A stretch of 64,000 nucleotides of DNA from JACVRW01 sp963819635 (GCA_963819635.1 CAWFWX010000012.1:213546-277545), one strand, 5' to 3'; positions 16,691 to 25,239 are shown, counted from the first letter of the stretch. The notes: generated by a model from the sequence alone, not told the origin. A program made the numbers and translations.

Positions 16691-17344
16691 ATGCCGCCGG
16701 TGCAAGTCGCAGTGGCCGATGACGACGTCCTCCTTCGCGAGGGCCTCGCGAGCCTGCTCGAACGATCGGGTTTCGAGGTCGTCGGCCAGGCGGGCGACGG
16801 TCCCGCACTGCTCGAGGTGGTGCGCGCCCATAAGCCGGACCTCGTCATCGTCGACATCCGCATGCCCCCGGACCATCAGACCGAGGGCCTGGAGGCCGCG
16901 CGCGTGATCCGCGCCGAGCTGCCCGGCACCGGCATCCTGGTGCTGTCCGCGCACGTCGAGGTGGAGCAGGCGATGGAGCTGCTCGCGGGCGGCGAGCGCA
17001 CCGGCTACCTGCTCAAAAGCCGCATCACCGACGTGACGCACTTCCTCGAGAGCCTCGAACGGATCGCCGAGGGCGGGTCGGTCGTGGACCCCGGGCTCGT
17101 ACAGGAGCTCGTGGCCACTCAGCGCCGCGACGATCCGCTCGCGGACCTGACGCCGCGCGAACGCGAGGTGCTGGCCCTGATGGCCGAAGGCCGCTCGAAC
17201 GCCGGCATCGCGCGCCGTCTCTGGGTCACAGAGGGCACGGTTGAGAAGCACGTCCACAGTATCCTCGCGAAGCTGCCGCTTCCCGAGACGGACGACGACC
17301 ACCGGCGTGTGCTCGCGGTGATCGCGTTCCTCGATACGCGCTAG
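16691..17344 (+). CDS. LuxR/NarL-family response regulator
   Basis: 217 residues: receiver domain with acidic pocket Asp10-Asp12, phospho-acceptor Asp55 (VIVDIRMPP) and Lys in GYLLKSR, then a GerE helix-turn-helix (LTPREREVLALMAEGRSN, about 150-205). The ATG at 16691 is preferred to a TTG at 16679. It is divergent from the CHASE3 kinase and ends four bases into the convergent single-domain receiver gene. A candidate, among others here, for the protein that binds the NarL-type dyads. Confidence 0.93.
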   Translation: MPPVQVAVADDDVLLREGLASLLERSGFEVVGQAGDGPALLEVVRAHKPDLVIVDIRMPPDHQTEGLEAARVIRAELPGTGILVLSAHVEVEQAMELLAGGERTGYLLKSRITDVTHFLESLERIAEGGSVVDPGLVQELVATQRRDDPLADLTPREREVLALMAEGRSNAGIARRLWVTEGTVEKHVHSILAKLPLPETDDDHRRVLAVIAFLDTR

Positions 17345-17727
17345 GCACGGACCGACTCACCTCCGTCGGCCTCGGCAAGGATGGTGCGGATGCGCGTGGC
17401 CGAGAGCTCGGACTTCGGGACGAAGCCGATCGCGGGACTGTCGATGATCATGTCCGTGAAGTCGCCCTCCGGATAGGCGGAGATCAGGATCACGAGCTGC
17501 GAATCGCCGCCTGCCCCCGCCAGCCGGCGGGCGAGCTCGAATCCGCTCTCATCGCCCAGGTCGATGTCGACGAGACAGACGTCCGGCCGTAGCTCCCCGG
17601 CGAGCTGGGTGGCCTCGGCGGTCGTCGATGCGACCCCGGCGACCTTGATTCCCTCGCGCTCGAGGAGCTCGCTCGCGGCCACGAGAAAGCGGGAGTTGTC
17701 ATCTACGAGGAGAGCTCGCACAGTCAT
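17341..17727 (-). CDS. Stand-alone receiver domain protein
   Basis: 128 residues consisting only of a response-regulator receiver: acidic Asp9/Asp10, phospho-acceptor Asp54 (CLVDIDLGD), Ser/Thr in ISAYPEG and Lys in GFVPKSEL. There is no output domain, as in CheY- or Spo0F-like relays. It lies beside three other signalling genes and overlaps the end of the convergent LuxR regulator by four bases. It could act as a phosphate sink or relay for the CHASE3 kinase; this is inferred from position only. Confidence 0.85.
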   Translation of the reverse strand: MTVRALLVDDNSRFLVAASELLEREGIKVAGVASTTAEATQLAGELRPDVCLVDIDLGDESGFELARRLAGAGGDSQLVILISAYPEGDFTDMIIDSPAIGFVPKSELSATRIRTILAEADGGESVRA

Positions 17728-17884
17728 TCACGTTGAGCATCGCACCGCCCGGCCGCCCACACATTGCAGCTAGCAGGAATTTCGAGAGGGGGGGTGCTGG
17801 GGATCCAAGTTGGATGCTGGCCGCGCAGACAAGCGGGGCAGGAACCTGGATCTTTCGTCCGGACTCCGTTGAAGGGGGACATGG

Positions 17885-18586
17885 ATGTACCGGACCGACC
17901 CAACGCAGGCACGAGTGGCCATCGCACACGGCGAGCCCCTCACCCGCTGCGCCCTGAGAGCTCTTCTCGATGCCGAGGAGGACATGGCTGTGGCGGGAAT
18001 GGCGGGCGACAGCGAGGGTGCGCTCGCGGTCACCGAGCAGGAGCGCCCCGACGTCGTGCTGATCGACGTGGACCTTCCGGGTGCGGGCGGGATGGAGACG
18101 ACGCGGCTGATCTTTTCCGACCCCGCTCTCGAGCGCGTTCGCGTGATCGTGCTGAGCCCCACGGAGGAGGACGACAAGCTGTTCGGCGCCCTCCGCGCCG
18201 GCGCGAGCGGCTTCCTTGTCGGCGCCACCGATCCCGCCGAGCTCATCGACGCGGTGCGGGGCGTCGCCCGTGGCGAGGCGCTCCTTTCGCGCGGGGTCAC
18301 GCGGCGGCTGATCGCGGAGGTGGCCTCTCAACCGGATCGCTACCGGCCGAGCCCTGAGGAGCTCGAGGAGCTCACGGCCCGCGAACGTGAGGTGACGGCG
18401 CTCGTCGCGCGCGGTCTCAGCAATCAGGAGATCGCGGAGCAACTCGTGATCAGCGTCGCGACCGCCAAGACGCATGTCAGCCGCGCGCTCTGCAAGGTCG
18501 ACGCACGCGACCGGGCACAGCTCGTCGCGCTCGCCTACGAAACCGGACTCGTAAAAGTCGACTCGGCGCTCGTCGCGCTGAGCTGA
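17885..18586 (+). CDS. LuxR-family regulator with degenerate receiver domain
   Basis: 233 residues in the NarL layout: receiver-like domain (about 8-125) and GerE HTH (LTAREREVTALVARGLSN, about 158-215). The receiver keeps Asp61 (LIDVDLPG) but lacks the acidic pair, which reads AHG at 14-16, and the invariant Lys, replaced by Gly in FLVGATDP. Metal-dependent phosphorylation is therefore unlikely, and it may be controlled by dimerisation or ligand. It is closely similar to the normal regulator at 27260-27946 across the linker and HTH (RGVTRRLIAE versus PSVTRRLIAE). The ATG follows AAGGGGG at good spacing. Confidence 0.88.
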   Translation: MYRTDPTQARVAIAHGEPLTRCALRALLDAEEDMAVAGMAGDSEGALAVTEQERPDVVLIDVDLPGAGGMETTRLIFSDPALERVRVIVLSPTEEDDKLFGALRAGASGFLVGATDPAELIDAVRGVARGEALLSRGVTRRLIAEVASQPDRYRPSPEELEELTAREREVTALVARGLSNQEIAEQLVISVATAKTHVSRALCKVDARDRAQLVALAYETGLVKVDSALVALS

Positions 18587-18598
18587 GGGGGTTGTGAG

Positions 18599-18784
18599 AT
18601 GCCAACGATTCAAGAGCTCCTCGAACTCGATTGCGTCGTGGTCCTCGAGTCGACGATCCCGCCGGACATGACGATCGCGCAGTGGCGCCGCAGTCAAGCC
18701 CGGACCAGAGCCGAGACGCGCCGAGGCCCTCGCGTCGGGCCGTTCGCGTACCGCGAGGTCCGCCTCGCCCGAAGGGGCTGGTGA
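18599..18784 (+). CDS. Small protein of unknown function upstream of sulfatase
   Basis: 61 residues: an acidic, Leu/Val-rich N-terminal half (IQELLELDCVVVLESTIP) and an Arg-rich C-terminal half. GAGGGGG lies about 8 bases before the ATG, the gene begins 12 bases after the degenerate regulator, and its TGA overlaps the GTG of the sulfatase (GTGA). These three junctions are the main evidence that it is translated. No family recognised; one Cys, no membrane helix. Confidence 0.55.
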   Translation: MPTIQELLELDCVVVLESTIPPDMTIAQWRRSQARTRAETRRGPRVGPFAYREVRLARRGW

Positions 18785-20331
18785 TCTGGCGCGGCACGGC
18801 CGCCGCGGCGGTGGCCGTGATCACGCTTGGCGTGTCCGCCGAGAGTGCCGTCGCGCCGTCGGCGCCCGAGGCCCGTGGTGACCGGCCGAACTTCGTCGTC
18901 CTGATGACGGACGACCAGACCGTCGCCGATCTCCAGGTCATGCCCCGCACCCGACGCCTGCTGGGCGGCCGCGGAATCAGGTTCGCGAACTCCTACGTCT
19001 CCTACCCCGTCTGCTGCCCCTCGCGCGCGACCTATCTGAGCGGCCAGTACGCGCACAACCATCATGTGATGGGCCTGTATCCGCCGACCGGCGGCTACGC
19101 GCGCTTCGACCGCGACAACGACCTGCCCGTCTGGCTCGAGGACGCCGGCTACGCCACCGCTCACATCGGCAAGTACCTGAACGGCTACGGCTCGGAGCTG
19201 CCTGCCGACGTGCCGCCCGGCTGGACCGAGTGGTACGGCGCCGTCGACATGTCGACCTACAAGATGTGGGGCTACACGCTCAACGAGAACGGCTCACTCC
19301 ACACCTACGGCTCCCCGTTCGAGGAGGACCCGCGCCTCTACCAGACCGACGTGTTCAGGCGGCGGGCGGTCAGCTTCATCAAGCGACGGGCGCCGGATCG
19401 CAGTCCCTTCTTCCTGTCCGTCGCGTTCGTCGCCCCCCACCACGAGGTGCCGGCGATCCGGGCCCGTACCGGCCACCTCGTGCGGCCGGCGCCGAGGGAC
19501 GCCGGCACGCTGGCCTACGACCCCGTGCCCGCCTCGCCGGCCTTCGCGGAGGCGAGCCTCGCGGACAAGCCGGCGTTCCTCCGGCGCCACGAACGCCTCG
19601 ATGCCCGGTCGATCGCCGCGATCGCAGCTCGGCGCAGGGATCGCCAGGAGTCGCTGCTCGCGGTCGACGACGCGGTGGGCGCGATAGTCGCCGCGCTGCG
19701 GCGATCCGGTGAGCTCGACCACACCTACATCCTGTTCACGTCCGACAACGGCTACATGCAGGGTGAGCACGACGTCCCGAGCGGAAAGATGCTCCCGTAC
19801 GAGCCCTCGACGCAGGTGCCCCTCCTGCTGCGCGGCCCGGGCATTCCGGAGCACGCCGTGTCCCACGAGCTCGTCGCCAACGTGGACCTCGCGCCGACGA
19901 TCCTGAAGGCCTCGCACGCGCAGGCAGGCAAGCTGTTGGACGGGCGCTCGCTCCTCCCGTTCGCGCGCGATCCGCGGAAGCGCTCGGCTCGCCCGATCCT
20001 GCACGAGACCGGGGGGAGCCGCTACGTGTTCGCGCGCGACGAAGACCTGGGCGGCGACTCCGACATCCGACGCGTCATGAGCTATCGCGCCGTGCGCACC
20101 AGGCGCTGGCTGTGGGTCGAATACCGCGACGGAGCGCGGGAGCTCTACGACAGGCGAACCGATCCGCAGGAGCTGCACTCCCTGCACGCCGACGCGGCTT
20201 ACCGGCCGGTGCGGGTGGCGCTGCACCGAGTGCTGCGCGGGCTGGCACGCTGTCGCGGCGTGAGCTGCCGGCGCGCGGTGCCACGGATCGAACCCCGCTC
20301 GTCAGCGTCAGCCGTGCTGGCGGCCGAATAG
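18781..20331 (+). CDS. Secreted sulfatase
   Basis: 516 residues. A signal peptide (about 1-25) leads to a type I sulfatase domain: metal ligands in MTDDQT (Asp44, Asp45), the C-x-P-S-R modification motif at Cys78 (VCCPSRATYLSGQ), whose Cys is converted to formylglycine, HIGKYLNGYG, and the late metal site FTSDNGYMQGEH. It would hydrolyse a sulfate ester outside the cell or in the wall; the substrate is not readable. The GTG start overlaps the small upstream gene. No formylglycine-generating enzyme is encoded in the window, so maturation depends on a distant gene. Confidence 0.92.
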   Translation: MIWRGTAAAAVAVITLGVSAESAVAPSAPEARGDRPNFVVLMTDDQTVADLQVMPRTRRLLGGRGIRFANSYVSYPVCCPSRATYLSGQYAHNHHVMGLYPPTGGYARFDRDNDLPVWLEDAGYATAHIGKYLNGYGSELPADVPPGWTEWYGAVDMSTYKMWGYTLNENGSLHTYGSPFEEDPRLYQTDVFRRRAVSFIKRRAPDRSPFFLSVAFVAPHHEVPAIRARTGHLVRPAPRDAGTLAYDPVPASPAFAEASLADKPAFLRRHERLDARSIAAIAARRRDRQESLLAVDDAVGAIVAALRRSGELDHTYILFTSDNGYMQGEHDVPSGKMLPYEPSTQVPLLLRGPGIPEHAVSHELVANVDLAPTILKASHAQAGKLLDGRSLLPFARDPRKRSARPILHETGGSRYVFARDEDLGGDSDIRRVMSYRAVRTRRWLWVEYRDGARELYDRRTDPQELHSLHADAAYRPVRVALHRVLRGLARCRGVSCRRAVPRIEPRSSASAVLAAE

Positions 20332-20538
20332 AGCGCCGCGCCGCACCGCGATCTCCGTGACCGCGGCGCCGGTGAGGGCCAGGCGATACGCGGCGATCTC
20401 GTCTTCGAGGTCGGCCATGTACGTCCTGTTGGCACTGAGCCCGGCGCGCTCGGCCGCAAGACGCTCGCCGGCGAGCTCGATCAGGTGGGCGCGGATCTCG
20501 GTGCAGGACATCAGGTGCTCCTCGTGGCTCGTCGACAT
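20308..20538 (-). CDS. Small helical protein of unknown function
   Basis: 76 residues, predicted mainly alpha-helical with heptad-like Leu/Ala spacing (about 14-55), one Cys (MSCTEIRAHL) and a basic C-terminus. It starts at the ATG at 20538, with AAGGA about 10 bases upstream, 30 bases behind a complete dyad/GACGAC module, which is the best evidence that it is a real and regulated gene. Its last 24 bases overlap the sulfatase gene tail to tail. No family recognised. Confidence 0.65.
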   Translation of the reverse strand: MSTSHEEHLMSCTEIRAHLIELAGERLAAERAGLSANRTYMADLEDEIAAYRLALTGAAVTEIAVRRGALFGRQHG

Positions 20539-20568
20539 GAGGCTTGATCCTTCATCACCCCTGCGCCG

Positions 20569-20616
20569 CTGTCGTCGGGCCCCGGGACGATTTCTCACGT
20601 ACGCCCGCTGGGGTAT
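20569..20616 (-). promoter_or_regulatory. Dyad + GACGACA module (site 2)
   Basis: On the minus strand TACCCCAGCGGGCGTA is followed after 23 bp by GACGACA, 30 bases before the ATG of the small helical protein gene. Same geometry as site 1. Confidence 0.75.
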
Positions 20617-20627
20617 GCCATCGACAG

Positions 20628-20663
20628 AAAAGCGGAGGCCCCGGGCGAGCCCGGGGCCTCCGC
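20628..20663 (-). terminator. Rho-independent terminator after the OmpR regulator
   Basis: A near-perfect 14-bp GC stem (GCGGAGGCCCCGGG and its complement) with a 4-base loop is followed on the minus strand by TTTTC. It lies between the OmpR regulator and the small helical gene, so the two are separate transcripts, in line with the second promoter module just beyond it. Confidence 0.85.
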
Positions 20664-20718
20664 GGGCCCGCCACGGGGGAGGGGAGGCGGGCGCTGACCG
20701 GTGTCCGTACCGGTCACG

Positions 20719-21390
20719 TCATCCGCTGCGAAGGCGGTAGCCGACGCCGCGAACGGTCTCGAAGCTGCGGGTGTCGAATGGCCGGTCGAGCTTCTCGCGC
20801 AGATAGCGGACGTATACGTCGATGACGTTCGAGCGGTGCTCGTACTCGCTGTCCCACGCGCCTTCGAGCAGCTGGTAGCGCGTGAGCACCAGATCCGGAT
20901 TCCGCATGAAGACCTCGAGCAGCTGGAACTCCTTGGCCGAAAGCGGGATCTCACGCTCGTCACGGCTCACACGCCGGGAACCCGGATGGAGCTCGATGCC
21001 GGCAACCCGCAGTACGGTGCCGCGCTCGACGGGGCCGCGCCGTGCCAGCGCGCGCAGCCGGGCCGCCAGCTCGCCGAAGTCGAATGGCTTGACGAGGTAG
21101 TCGTCCGCGCCGGCGTCGAGGCCAGCGATGCGGTCCTCGATGTCGTCGAGCGCGGTCAGCATCAGGATCGGGGTTCTGACGTCGTGGTCACGCAGCCGGC
21201 GACACACCTCGAAGCCGTCGATTCCAGGCAGGCGCGCGTCCAGGGTGAGGACGTCGTAGGGGCTCGAGGCGGCCATCCACAGGGCGTCCTCGCCCCTGAC
21301 GGCCACATCCGCGAGCAGGCCCTGGTCGCGGAGGCCGCTCCGGATGAGGCTCGCGAGCTCTACCTGGTCCTCGACCACCAACACGCGCAT
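20719..21390 (-). CDS. OmpR/PhoB-family response regulator, orphan
   Basis: 223 residues: receiver with Glu7/Asp8, phospho-acceptor Asp51 (LTLDARLPG) and Lys in DDYLVKPF, then a winged-helix domain ending TVRGVGYRLRSG. No kinase gene is adjacent, so its partner is elsewhere. It sits behind one of the dyad/GACGAC modules and before a strong terminator, i.e. it is a monocistronic unit. Its presence among the module-bearing genes would make it a second tier of the same regulatory circuit. Confidence 0.93.
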   Translation of the reverse strand: MRVLVVEDQVELASLIRSGLRDQGLLADVAVRGEDALWMAASSPYDVLTLDARLPGIDGFEVCRRLRDHDVRTPILMLTALDDIEDRIAGLDAGADDYLVKPFDFGELAARLRALARRGPVERGTVLRVAGIELHPGSRRVSRDEREIPLSAKEFQLLEVFMRNPDLVLTRYQLLEGAWDSEYEHRSNVIDVYVRYLREKLDRPFDTRSFETVRGVGYRLRSG

Positions 21391-21419
21391 GGCATGAATG
21401 CTGGCCTCTGGCCGAGCTG

Positions 21420-21466
21420 TTGTCGTCGGGCTCGCGACGGCTGTTTGCGCTACGACGGCACCGGTA
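21420..21466 (-). promoter_or_regulatory. Dyad + GACGACA module (site 3)
   Basis: Minus strand: TACCGGTGCCGTCGTA, then 23 bp containing CAAACAG, then GACGACA, about 30 bases before the ATG of the OmpR regulator. The start overlaps the 3' end of the neighbouring small membrane protein gene. Confidence 0.7.
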
Positions 21467-21785
21467 TGTGCGGGCTCCTTGTACTCCCGGAGTCGCGTGC
21501 CGGCCGCTGCGCAGCTTGCTCACGGTCCGGTGCCTCGCGGGACGGCGTGGCCGCGTCTGCCCAGCTCGGATGCCGCGACCGCGACCGCGGCCGCTCGCTC
21601 ACCGCGCGGATGCGCGCGAAGCCGAGCGCGAAACCAGTGCCCGTGAAGATCGCGAAGGCCGCGGACGCCGCCTCCCAGCCGCCCTGCACGATGATCGTCG
21701 CCGCGATCCCGATGAGGATCAGCGCTCCAAGGATCAGCTCCCGTCCGTAGGCATGCACGGCTGTCGTCTGCTGTCGTCTAGTCAT
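21450..21785 (-). CDS. Small membrane protein of unknown function
   Basis: 111 residues with two closely spaced hydrophobic segments (about 15-34 and 38-58, LILGALILIGIAATIIVQGG and AASAAFAIFTGTGFALGF) and a long charged, probably disordered tail. There is no clear ribosome site before the ATG at 21785, and the tail overlaps the promoter module of the next gene, so the true C-terminus could be debated. The hydrophobic pair is the main support. No family recognised. Confidence 0.5.
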   Translation of the reverse strand: MTRRQQTTAVHAYGRELILGALILIGIAATIIVQGGWEAASAAFAIFTGTGFALGFARIRAVSERPRSRSRHPSWADAATPSREAPDREQAAQRPARDSGSTRSPHIPVPS

Positions 21786-21833
21786 CTTGCGAGCAAGCGT
21801 CCACGCTCTTCATGAGCGCCGCATGAGTGCTCG

Positions 21834-22238
21834 CTAGGGCACCGCCGAGTCGGCCTCGAGCGGGGCGCGCTCGATGCTGCGGCGGTGGAAGAAGGCCCCG
21901 AAGGATCCCGCCAGCACGGCGACGACAGAGATGGCGTAGGCCTGGAGAAAGACGTCGAGCACGCGCGCGGGCGTGGAGATCGGGTTCTTGAGCTGTGAAG
22001 AGACGGTCAGGAGCTGCGTCGTGGTCCAGAAGGCCGCGTCCCCGAGGTTGGTGATCTCCGTGCCGGGCGCGTGGCGCTCGAACATGAGGATGAGCATGAT
22101 CGCCACCGCGTCCACGACCAGCGACACGCCGAACACGAAGACGAGGCGCGAGCGGAGGTGAAGATGGGCCGGCGTCCGCCCGCGGACGACGTCCCGGATC
22201 TCGCGTACGCCCTGATGGGGCGCGGCACTCATTCTCAT
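21834..22238 (-). CDS. Two-helix potassium-channel-like membrane protein with atypical filter
   Basis: 134 residues: a cytoplasmic N-terminus, helix 1 (about 32-52, LVFVFGVSLVVDAVAIMLIL), a re-entrant-like segment and helix 2 (about 97-118, FLQAYAISVVAVLAGSFGAFF). This is the Ion_trans_2 layout, but where a selectivity filter TVGYG should stand the sequence reads TTTQLLTVSSQ. It may conduct poorly, select differently or act as a regulatory subunit. Start at the ATG at 22238 or 22232. It diverges from the thioredoxin gene, with 36 bases between starts. Confidence 0.62.
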   Translation of the reverse strand: MRMSAAPHQGVREIRDVVRGRTPAHLHLRSRLVFVFGVSLVVDAVAIMLILMFERHAPGTEITNLGDAAFWTTTQLLTVSSQLKNPISTPARVLDVFLQAYAISVVAVLAGSFGAFFHRRSIERAPLEADSAVP

Positions 22239-22274
22239 CGTCGGCTCATTGTCCACCCTCACGGTGAGGATCGG

Positions 22275-22976
22275 ATGAGAGGGCGACTCACCTACGGACG
22301 CGGACCCCGCCTCGTGGCGGCGTTCTTCCTGGCGGTCCTGATCGTGGCGACCGTCCTGGCCATCGTTCGTCCCGGCGCCGGCACGAGCGCCGGCTCTCAG
22401 GGGAATGCCCAAACGGTGGGCTCGGAGTTCGCGGGCATCCCAGAGCAGCGCACGCTGCTCGGCGATCCGAAGGCGCCCGCGACGCTCGTGGAGTTCGCCG
22501 ACCTCCAGTGCCCCTTCTGTGCGCAGTATGCGCTCGGTGCGCTCCCCGGGCTGCTCAGCCAATGGGTGCGCCCGGGACGGCTCCGCCTCGACCTGCGGCT
22601 GGTCTCGATCATCGGGCCGGACTCGCGCCGGGCCGCTCGCCTGGCAGGCGCCGCGGCTCTTCAGAACCGGCTCTGGCCGTTCGCCGAGCTGTTCTACCTG
22701 AACCAGGGCACGGAGAACTCGGGCTACGTGACGTCCTCGTTCCTGAAGGCGGTCGCCGCGGCCACGCCGGGCCTCGACGCCGGGAGGGCTCTCGCAGCGA
22801 CCAACTCCGCCTCGGTTACCGCGCAGCTGACGCGGGCGGAGAACAGCGCGCGGACGCTCGAGGTGACGTCGACACCCACGTTCTTCCTGGTGCGTCCCGG
22901 GCGGCCGCCGGTGCAGCTTCACCCCAGCGCCCTGACCGCGCAGGCCGTCACATCGGCGATCGAGGGAGCACTGTGA
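22275..22976 (+). CDS. Membrane-anchored DsbA/thioredoxin-like protein
   Basis: 233 residues: N-terminal membrane anchor (about 12-31) and an extracytoplasmic thioredoxin fold of the Thioredoxin_4/DsbA class with the redox motif CPFC (FADLQCPFCAQYAL, about 76-79) and a conserved cis-Pro loop (TSTPTFFLV). It would introduce or rearrange disulfides in exported proteins. The ATG follows GTGAGGA. Its TGA overlaps the GTG of the MMPL transporter, so the two are translationally coupled. Confidence 0.9.
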   Translation: MRGRLTYGRGPRLVAAFFLAVLIVATVLAIVRPGAGTSAGSQGNAQTVGSEFAGIPEQRTLLGDPKAPATLVEFADLQCPFCAQYALGALPGLLSQWVRPGRLRLDLRLVSIIGPDSRRAARLAGAAALQNRLWPFAELFYLNQGTENSGYVTSSFLKAVAAATPGLDAGRALAATNSASVTAQLTRAENSARTLEVTSTPTFFLVRPGRPPVQLHPSALTAQAVTSAIEGAL

Positions 22977-25165
22977 GCCCTCGTCCGGGCCTTGTCGCGC
23001 GGGTCGCGAGCTGGTGCGTGCGGCACCGGCGCCGCGTGCTGATCGGGTGGCTCGTGATCCTCGTTGCGGCGTTGGCCGCGTCAGCGGGGATCGGCACCCG
23101 TGCCGCCAATCAGTTCTCGCTCGGCGGAACCGAGACCCAGCGCGTTCAGGATCTCCTCACGCGAGCGTTCCCCGCACAGTCGGGCGACGTCGACCAGGTC
23201 GTGTTCCGCGCGCGCCAGGGCCGGGTCACGGATCCGAGCGTGCGAGCGCGCATCGCGCCCGTACTCGCGCGCATCGCGCGCCTTCCGCACGTAACCGGCG
23301 TGGCCGGTCCCTACGCCGCCGGCACCGCGCAGATCTCGAGCGACGGCCGGATCGCCTTCGCGACGGTGACCTTCGACAAGGAGGCGCCCGCGCTCTCGAA
23401 GTCGACGGTGGACCGCCTGATCTCGACCGCGGAGAGCGCCCGCTCGCCCGCCCTCGAGGTGGAGCTGGGCGGCGCGGCCATCGAGCAGACGCAGACCACT
23501 TCGGCCGGAGGCGCGAGCGCCCTGGGGCTCGCCGCGGCCGTCGTGGTGCTGCTCATCGCCTTCGGCTCGTTCCTGGCGAGTGGGCTGCCCATCGTCACGG
23601 CGCTGCTCGGCCTGGGCACCGCCTTCGGCGTGATCGCGCTCGCCTCGCAGGCGATCGACATGCCGGAGTTCTCGCCCGAGCTCGCGGCCATGATCGGGCT
23701 CGGGGTGGGCATCGACTACTCGCTGTTCATCGTCACGCGCTTCCGTCAGAGCTACGACGGCGAGAGCGGATCCGCCACGCTCACCGCCATGAGCACAGCC
23801 GGGCGGGCCGTGCTGTTCGCGGGCTCCACCGTGATCATCGCGCTGCTGGGGATGTTCGCGCTCGGGGTCAGCTTCCTCAACGGGCTCGCCGTCGCCTCGG
23901 CGATCGCCGTGCTGTTCACGATGCTCGCCGCCCTCACGGCGCTGCCCGCGCTCCTGTCGCGTATCGGCACTCGGATCAGCCGCGGCCGCGTCGCGCGATC
24001 GCAGCGCGGGTTGTCCGGGGAGGACGGCCACGGCTTCTGGGCACGCTGGGCCCGCTTCATCCGCCGTCATCCGTGGCCCGCGGCGCTCGCTGGCCTGGCG
24101 ATCATGCTCGTGATCGCGGTCCCCGCGCTGTCGCTGCGGATGGCCCTGAGCGACGCCGGTAACGATCCGTCCGGCACGACTACGCGCAAGGCCTACGACC
24201 TGCTGGCGGAGGGCTTCGGCCCGGGGTTCAACGGACCGCTCGAGGTCGCCGCGCAGCTGCCCCGGGCAAACGATCGGGCGGCGCTCGATCGCATCGACGC
24301 TGCGCTCGCCCGTACGCCGGGCATCGTCTCGGTGGCGCCGGTCGTGACGAGCCCAAGCGGGCGCATCGCGGTGTACCAGGCCTTCCCGCGCACCGCTCCG
24401 CAGGCCGCCGCGACGAGCGACCTCGTGACCAGCCTTCGCGAAACCGTCCTTCCACCGGTCGCGCGAAGCACAGGCGCGACCGTGCTCGTGGGCGGACCCA
24501 CGGCCGGCAGCATCGACTTCACGAGCGTCCTGTCGAACAAGCTGCCCGTGTTCATCGCGGTGGTGGTTGGCGTCGCGGCTGTGCTGCTCCTGCTCGTCTT
24601 CCGCTCGCTGGTGATCCCAGTTCAGGCCGCCGTCATGAACCTGCTCACGATCGCGGCGGCGCTCGGCGTCACGGTCGCGGTCTTCCAGTACGGCTGGCTC
24701 GCCGGCCTGGTCGGTGTCGACAAGGGGCCGATCGACTCGTGGGTGCCCGTGATTCTGTTCGCGATCGTCTTCGGGCTGTCGATGGACTACGAGGTCTTCC
24801 TCGTCTCGCGCATCCACGAGGAGTGGATCAGGCGGCGCGATCCCTCGCGCGCCGTCGTCGAAGGCGTGGCGACCACGGGCCGCGTGATCACCGCCGCGGC
24901 GACGATCATGATCTGTGTCTTCCTCGCGTTCGTGCTGCTGCCGGAGCGCCCGGTGAAGATCTTCGGGCTGAGCCTCGCGACCGCGGTCTTCCTCGACGCC
25001 TTCGTGGTCCGCAGCCTGCTCCTGCCCGCGGTGCTCGACCTGGTGGGCCGGTGGACGTGGGTGCTTCCCGGCCCCCTCGAACGCAGGCTGCCGCGCGTAT
25101 CGATGGAGCCTGAGGCCGAGGCGGTGCCGTCGCCCGGGCCCTCGCGGGCGCAGAAGGCCGCGTAG
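22973..25165 (+). CDS. MMPL-family RND transporter
   Basis: 730 residues with the two-fold MMPL architecture: helix 1 (about 18-38), an extracytoplasmic domain, five or so helices (about 180-330), a second large loop and a second helix block (about 520-690). Signature stretches are GLGVGIDYSLFIVTRFR and FGLSMDYEVFLVSRIHEEW, with the paired Asp-Tyr residues used in proton relay. Relatives export lipids or drugs. The GTG start has GAGGGAG 6 bases upstream and overlaps the DsbA-like stop; a longer frame upstream is only out-of-frame read-through. The cargo is unknown. Confidence 0.92.
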   Translation: MSPRPGLVARVASWCVRHRRRVLIGWLVILVAALAASAGIGTRAANQFSLGGTETQRVQDLLTRAFPAQSGDVDQVVFRARQGRVTDPSVRARIAPVLARIARLPHVTGVAGPYAAGTAQISSDGRIAFATVTFDKEAPALSKSTVDRLISTAESARSPALEVELGGAAIEQTQTTSAGGASALGLAAAVVVLLIAFGSFLASGLPIVTALLGLGTAFGVIALASQAIDMPEFSPELAAMIGLGVGIDYSLFIVTRFRQSYDGESGSATLTAMSTAGRAVLFAGSTVIIALLGMFALGVSFLNGLAVASAIAVLFTMLAALTALPALLSRIGTRISRGRVARSQRGLSGEDGHGFWARWARFIRRHPWPAALAGLAIMLVIAVPALSLRMALSDAGNDPSGTTTRKAYDLLAEGFGPGFNGPLEVAAQLPRANDRAALDRIDAALARTPGIVSVAPVVTSPSGRIAVYQAFPRTAPQAAATSDLVTSLRETVLPPVARSTGATVLVGGPTAGSIDFTSVLSNKLPVFIAVVVGVAAVLLLLVFRSLVIPVQAAVMNLLTIAAALGVTVAVFQYGWLAGLVGVDKGPIDSWVPVILFAIVFGLSMDYEVFLVSRIHEEWIRRRDPSRAVVEGVATTGRVITAAATIMICVFLAFVLLPERPVKIFGLSLATAVFLDAFVVRSLLLPAVLDLVGRWTWVLPGPLERRLPRVSMEPEAEAVPSPGPSRAQKAA

Positions 25166-25239
25166 GAAGTCATCGGATCTTCGGCTCGGCGGGTGTCCCA
25201 GCGCTAAAGGCCTCGCGCCCAGCGCCGAGAACAAGAGGG

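Noticed and set aside
17841..17870. ECF-like promoter GGAAC...CCGTT before the degenerate regulator
   Set aside because: The spacing of about 20 bases is too long for the usual 16-17 and no second example was found.
21770..21785. Doubled GACGACAG near 21775 as further module sites
   Set aside because: They lie inside the coding start of the small membrane gene (residues TRRQQTTA) and have no dyad upstream.
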